A stretch of DNA of 64,000 nucleotides, taken from Thermodesulfobacteriota bacterium (GTDB taxonomy: Bacteria; Desulfobacterota; WTBG01; CAIYCZ01; CAIRTM01). A program made the position numbers and the translations under genes. The notes beneath the pieces were generated by a model, which was not told the origin of the DNA, ran no database searches, and was given only the letters and a program-made list of their open reading frames with translations. Positions within the stretch are counted from its first letter, which is position 1, and each line of letters begins with the position of its first letter. Location of the stretch: positions 23,537 through 87,536 of the forward strand of contig JAOAHH010000072.1 of NCBI GenBank assembly GCA_026415325.1, written 5' to 3'. Of this stretch, positions 59,626 through 64,000 are shown in pieces.

Positions 59626-62600
59626 CTATCGCGACTCCCTCCAATACTGGGTGCCGCTTTTTACCGTAAACGCAGGATTAACCTCTATCTGCACAATCTG
59701 ACCAGTGCTGAGCTGGGTAAGTACCGTACCCGTCTGGCCCTGTTGTTTGCCCGCATGAATTGTCGGGCTTGAAGCAAGACCAGCGCCAAGGCTTACAACA
59801 TCTTGGATGGCATCGGTATTATCCACATTTCTAAAAACCGCCCGTTTATAGCCTGTTCCTGATTCATAATAGAGGCCATAGAGTTTACTGCTGCCGCCAA
59901 ATCTGCAGAGATCGCTGACCGGTGTAAACGTTGGAAACAGGGCAATGCCACCAAATGCAGCCGGTTTGTTCACAACGCGCTCAGATGACGTGCATGAAAA
60001 ACGCGAACATGGCGCAGGACAGGACAGATCTGCAAGGCATGGTGTTGCCGAGGTGCATCCCGGCGCAGTGCAGACACAGGGGCAGGACTCAGGCGGAATT
60101 GGCAAATTGCGAAACCACCCTTGGTAGATTTCTATCGGATTGGCACCGGTTGATTTTTTCTTAACACCCTGTGAGAGGAACTCATCAAATGTTTTTCCCT
60201 CAAGACCAAGGGTATCAGTGTAACCTGATTTAATTTGCACCGTGCCGCCGGCGCCGATACGGTAGGGATTTGCATCGAAGAGGTCTGCCATCGTCAACGT
60301 GCAGCCGGTTGCGTCATAGTCTTGAAAACAGGCAGGTGTAAATCCAGCACCCGGAACCGTTCCCCTACGGTTGAAGAACGGATCCTTAATACCGAACAAG
60401 TACTGCTGGTCGCCGCTTAAACGGTCGGCGCTGGCAATATAACGGCCGGTTCCCATAAGGATCCAGACATTGTCGCGCTGATCTACCGTAATGGTAAACG
60501 GCGCATAGAAAGGTGCTGGCGATTCAAATAGCGGTTGCCATCTCCAGTTCGCAGGATTTTCATCATAGCAGTCAAGGCAGAGCGGTTCATACTCGTTCTC
60601 GTTATTGAGCTGTGGAATGGCGATTTTGTAGACCTTTCCGCGCCATGTACCGCCGCTCTGGTATGAGCAACCGATATAGATCGCATCGACCGTATAATTC
60701 ATGCCCTTATCAAGGGCAACCGGGGAGTTCATAAACGAATTTGTTTCAGACGCCACAAACGTATGGAGCAAAGTCCCCGTCTGCAAATCCACGATGAACA
60801 CACGACCGTTTTGCGAGCTCGTACCGTCTTCACTGGTAGGTCCTGAGCCAATGACAAGAAACCAAGAATCTTTCACTTTGATAACCGACGGAGTGGTTGT
60901 GGTAAACCCGAGGTTTGCAAAGCTCTTTTCCCACAAAAATACGGGTGCATGCGGTACGGTTATATCAAATGCTGCATAGCTTGAAGCAAAGGTTTGCACG
61001 CCGCCGGGCAGCCCTGCATCGGTGACCGTAATCGGACGACCTCCCAAATTCATACCGCAGACGAGAATAGTACCCCAGCCACTTGGGTGCGTGCTGCTCG
61101 GTGGGAATATTTTGGCGTCGAATACCCGTGGTTTGAGATCGACAAAGTTGAGATGATTTGAGCCGGCATACGAGGTCTGAGCCAGCATCTTCAAGTGTGG
61201 AAGCTGGCACTGCGGTACATATGCCCACAGCTCATCGCCAAGTGCTGCCGTTGAGTAAGGATTAAACTGCTTAATCGAGGCGTTGTCATCATACAGACCT
61301 GAGCTGAACGCATGGAGCATACCATCGTTAGCACCAGCGTAGACGATAGTTTCCCTGCTTTTATACTTTGTCAGATACTCTTTATATGAAGCATCATCGT
61401 AAATCAGGCCGTAGTTTTCAACGGGCTTGGCGATCGAAACCGGGGTTGAAAAGACGATGTCGCCGAGCTTCCAGACATGGGTTTCGCCGTCAATCGTCAA
61501 GGTGCGGCGGCGGAGCTTCGGATTGCCAAGGTATTCAGGTGAATTATCAGGAATGCCGCGGATAAAGTTAATAACGTTGACGGCACGGTTGTCCGGCGTA
61601 TCGCCAAGATCTGCGCATGTGGTATCATCATTAACATCAAGATACGGCTTGAGCGCAGTGGCATTGGCTCTCGAAAACTCAATAAAGCCGGTTGTATCGG
61701 TATAGGTATAAATTTGCCGGTCGTTTGCATCACGACGCCAGAGCAGTTTACCTGCCTCCCAGATCGGTCGAATGCCCTCAAGGGAAATGTTCTCAGGGGT
61801 TCCTGTTTTTTCGTAAGGGTCAGGACCGATAGAATAGCGTTTCACTTTCGTATCGCCAACTTCATCTTGATAAAATTCGATAATTTTATCTTGGGTGATT
61901 TCAAAACGCGCGTTCTGGTTGGTGTCTTCACGGATATTACCAAACGGATCCACCCAGAGGCACTGCAGATAGCCGATCCATGCGGCATCATTCACACCGG
62001 TTTCATCGGTGACCGACTGTTTAAAATATGCCTGCACAAGGGTCCCCTCACCCTCCCCTTTGGTAGCAAGCACCGACACGGCAGATCCCGAGGCAGCTTT
62101 TTTAAGAATATCTGCAAAACTTTTATTGAGCTGGTTCTCAAGCTTCAAAGGATTAACAACATAAAAATAGGTGTCCGGGTTATTGTCCTCATCACTGTCC
62201 CATTCTTTCTGTTGATCAGGGATATTATTTTCATTGATGTCCTCAAAGCCACCCCATTTCGCCGCATACCAGAGCGGATCTTTGAAAAGTTCTGCGCCGG
62301 CGGTTGTGCCGGGGTAAAATGTTCTGGTTGATACCAGCGGGAGGCCACCGTATGGTGCATCTGAAGAGAGTGATGTGTCGAGATCGCGCACTTCAAGATA
62401 CGAGCCATCTGCCGTGGTACCGGAAATAATATCCCCCATGTGTTGAATAATACCGCCTGCAGCATACTGGGAAGTCACCGTAACCCGCACCGCAGCCCCA
62501 AGCGCAGGGTCTGTGACCGGATTGCCGTTACTGTCAATCACCTGATATTGATACAGGGAGATGGCATCCATATCATGGTCTGAGCCTTGCTCTACATCTT

Positions 62601-64000
62601 CATAGTTAATTCTGAACATGCCGGAGGTCGGCTGCACCGACTGAACATAAAAGTCTACAATCGTATTAGTGGGATTGAATGCTGGTGTACCGTACGTTGT
62701 ATTGACGGATTTTGCATATGGGACGAGGGTAATTGTTTTATTGCCAACGGGGATTTCGATGCGCGGGAGCGGCGATGACAAGGCAACTGAATAGGTCGTT
62801 ACTTTTTGGATACTGTCTTTGGGGCTGATATCGTTGGTTTTCCCAAAATATGCCACCGAACCCGCATAATAACTGCCCTGTTTTGTCGGCTCCTCAGGGC
62901 ACAGACCGCGGATATCGCCGAAGCTCCCCACTGCTTTTGGCGTGCAGGTACCGGTCGCCGTGGTTCCTTGCTGCCCGATATAATAGTTGCCGCCGATACC
63001 TTCGTTTCCGGCAATAAGGCTTCCCAGCGTAGAGACGTTAAGCCCTGTTAAATCACCGGTAAACGAACCGAACGCGGTTCCCGGCAGTTGATTGGAGTCA
63101 TAAGAAATATTGATGTCGCTCAGCACCAGCATAAACGGCTTAGCGCATTCGCTGCTCCCTTTATATCCAGTGGCATTGTTATCGTTGTAAGGGTCTTCCC
63201 AAGCAGGAGTAGGGAGATCAAGGGTGACGTCATCGCCGCTGGTATACGTGAAAGCGCTTGTTGCCGTCTTTTTGCCTGCAAAATAGCGCAAACTTTCATA
63301 CATCATCTCTGCAATTGGATTGCCCCATTCCCGGCATTTATTGTCAACCATAACGCCTGAACCGCCGACGCCAAAACAGTTGGCATATGAGTTGTCGCTG
63401 TAAGAAAAGTTTTTTATGCGTATTTTATTAATGGTTCTGACTATGCCGTTGAGTGATGTAAAACAGCCGGTCTGGGGGTTGATCTCGCTTTTTGAAAGGT
63501 TCACGGTGCCGTCCGCGTTTTTCACAATAAAGGGGCTGATGTTTTTGCGCAACACACCGCCGGAGAGATTTTTTGCATATGATCCGGTCATGAGACCAAA
63601 CAGCATGCGGCCGCTTTCTCCGTGGCGCTGTAAAAGCCCAATCGGCTTATACGTACCGTTGGGATATTTTTTGCAATTTGATTCGGGCATTGAACTGAGT
63701 CCGACCTTGACGCGCACTTCATAATCGGTGCGGGTTGCGCTTGTCGGCGGATCGGTAAGATCCATAAGCTCGATTTCACCGATTGCGGCAGCAATCGCCG
63801 TTGGGTCTTTACACTCGTTGATATAGAAACGGTAATAGGTAAAGAGCTGGGTAGGTGGCGTGTCGCAGATAAAACTTTTTTGATTCTGTCTACTGGAGGA
63901 TAAGCCGCCGTCCTCAACAGTATCAACAAGCGTCCAGTGTATCCCGTCATTTGATGCAAAGAGTTTCCATGCTTTGGGATCATATTTTGTCGCCAAATTA
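59626..64000 (-). CDS. pilY1: PilY1-like pilus-tip adhesin with discoidin-like segment (5' partial)
   Basis: At least 1,457 residues are visible, and the gene continues past the window end, so its start is not seen. The N-terminal visible part (about the first 85 residues) has a discoidin/F5-8 type C pattern: WKLFASNDGIHWTLVDTVED, YYRFYINECKDP, AIGEIELMD. A long central region resembles the PilY1 N-terminal half. It carries Asp-rich loops such as DSDEDNNPDTYFY and LDVNDDTTCADLGD, which look calcium-binding. The C-terminal third is the PilY1 beta-propeller: IVYAGANDGMLHAFSSG, DELWAYVPQCQLPHL, VDLKPRVFDAKIFPPSS. A Cys-rich insert (CPCVCTAPGCTSATPC) near the end is unusual. It is probably exposed at the pilus tip for attachment and retraction control. 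A strong terminator follows. Confidence 0.88.
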   Translation of the reverse strand, partial: NLATKYDPKAWKLFASNDGIHWTLVDTVEDGGLSSSRQNQKSFICDTPPTQLFTYYRFYINECKDPTAIAAAIGEIELMDLTDPPTSATRTDYEVRVKVGLSSMPESNCKKYPNGTYKPIGLLQRHGESGRMLFGLMTGSYAKNLSGGVLRKNISPFIVKNADGTVNLSKSEINPQTGCFTSLNGIVRTINKIRIKNFSYSDNSYANCFGVGGSGVMVDNKCREWGNPIAEMMYESLRYFAGKKTATSAFTYTSGDDVTLDLPTPAWEDPYNDNNATGYKGSSECAKPFMLVLSDINISYDSNQLPGTAFGSFTGDLTGLNVSTLGSLIAGNEGIGGNYYIGQQGTTATGTCTPKAVGSFGDIRGLCPEEPTKQGSYYAGSVAYFGKTNDISPKDSIQKVTTYSVALSSPLPRIEIPVGNKTITLVPYAKSVNTTYGTPAFNPTNTIVDFYVQSVQPTSGMFRINYEDVEQGSDHDMDAISLYQYQVIDSNGNPVTDPALGAAVRVTVTSQYAAGGIIQHMGDIISGTTADGSYLEVRDLDTSLSSDAPYGGLPLVSTRTFYPGTTAGAELFKDPLWYAAKWGGFEDINENNIPDQQKEWDSDEDNNPDTYFYVVNPLKLENQLNKSFADILKKAASGSAVSVLATKGEGEGTLVQAYFKQSVTDETGVNDAAWIGYLQCLWVDPFGNIREDTNQNARFEITQDKIIEFYQDEVGDTKVKRYSIGPDPYEKTGTPENISLEGIRPIWEAGKLLWRRDANDRQIYTYTDTTGFIEFSRANATALKPYLDVNDDTTCADLGDTPDNRAVNVINFIRGIPDNSPEYLGNPKLRRRTLTIDGETHVWKLGDIVFSTPVSIAKPVENYGLIYDDASYKEYLTKYKSRETIVYAGANDGMLHAFSSGLYDDNASIKQFNPYSTAALGDELWAYVPQCQLPHLKMLAQTSYAGSNHLNFVDLKPRVFDAKIFPPSSTHPSGWGTILVCGMNLGGRPITVTDAGLPGGVQTFASSYAAFDITVPHAPVFLWEKSFANLGFTTTTPSVIKVKDSWFLVIGSGPTSEDGTSSQNGRVFIVDLQTGTLLHTFVASETNSFMNSPVALDKGMNYTVDAIYIGCSYQSGGTWRGKVYKIAIPQLNNENEYEPLCLDCYDENPANWRWQPLFESPAPFYAPFTITVDQRDNVWILMGTGRYIASADRLSGDQQYLFGIKDPFFNRRGTVPGAGFTPACFQDYDATGCTLTMADLFDANPYRIGAGGTVQIKSGYTDTLGLEGKTFDEFLSQGVKKKSTGANPIEIYQGWFRNLPIPPESCPCVCTAPGCTSATPCLADLSCPAPCSRFSCTSSERVVNKPAAFGGIALFPTFTPVSDLCRFGGSSKLYGLYYESGTGYKRAVFRNVDNTDAIQDVVSLGAGLASSPTIHAGKQQGQTGTVLTQLSTGQIVQIEVNPAFTVKSGTQYWRESR

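Noticed and set aside
1..64000. CRISPR arrays, tRNA/rRNA genes, insertion sequences, prophage or att sites
   Set aside because: I searched by eye for direct-repeat arrays, cloverleaf-like segments, transposase motifs and phage genes. None was found.

Overview
This 64 kb window is a chromosomal stretch of a Gram-negative, probably anaerobic, motile or pilus-bearing bacterium. No rRNA, tRNA, insertion sequence, prophage or CRISPR array is visible. The Gram-negative reading rests on WaaG/WaaP-like lipopolysaccharide-core genes, a heptose adenylyltransferase domain protein, an AsmA-like protein and a PilY1-type adhesin. The anaerobic reading rests on a ferredoxin-dependent 2-oxoacid oxidoreductase (korDABC) next to an oxygen-labile two-subunit class I fumarase. 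The gene mix (FHA-GAF-cyclase, GldAFG-like ABC operon with DUF4340, DUF1015, archaeal-type LeuCD, PAS protein with a Cys-rich tail) resembles Desulfobacterota, Nitrospirota and related uncultured phyla. The sequence alone does not let me name the lineage.

Layout. 1-2.6 kb: the end of a complex I operon (nuoM partial, nuoN). 2.6-9.9 kb: an FHA-GAF-adenylate cyclase, an AI-2E family membrane protein, a DUF488 protein divergent from endonuclease IV, and a chemoreceptor. 10.1-13.7 kb: a membrane PAS sensor without an output domain, APS kinase and a response regulator with a GGDEF domain. 13.8-24 kb: cell-surface glycan genes, comprising a fused GT4-GT4 protein, an ATP-grasp ligase plus cysteine-protease-like pair, and a five-gene minus-strand operon (GT2, WaaG-like GT4, WaaP-like kinase, DegT aminotransferase, tandem kinase whose first domain looks dead). 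24.2-28.5 kb: a GldA/GldF/GldG/DUF4340 transporter operon. 28.5-33.9 kb: a minus-strand fumarase-korDABC-purC operon. 34-40.9 kb: fmt, a DUF721 protein, an NmrA-type dehydrogenase, an AsmA-like protein, a glycine-zipper lipoprotein and an unknown exported protein. 41.4-49 kb: a DUF1015 protein, a FecR/DUF6600 exported protein, an unknown membrane-anchored protein behind a tandem attenuator-like RNA leader, MscS, a CorB/CNNM-type protein and an ADP-ribosylglycohydrolase. 49-54 kb: a potassium cluster (trkA, trkH, Kef-type antiporter). 54.1-56 kb: leuCD. 56-64 kb: minus-strand pilus genes (PilY1-like, FimT/GspH, PilB/GspE) joined to a heptose adenylyltransferase and a PilZ protein.

How the genes fit together. 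Three themes recur. The first is envelope building: core glycosyltransferases, sugar kinases, heptose activation, AsmA and Gld-like export. The second is signalling through cyclic nucleotides and two-component-like proteins: cyclase, GGDEF regulator, PilZ, chemoreceptor and PAS sensor. The third is ion and osmotic control: Trk, Kef, MscS and CorB.

The most unusual signals are RNA-level. Two tandem units at 44.92-45.11 kb each have a conserved-loop hairpin that overlaps and excludes an intrinsic terminator. A second candidate lies upstream of the fimT-like gene, where a duplicated ribosome-binding site flanks one sequence complementary to both copies.
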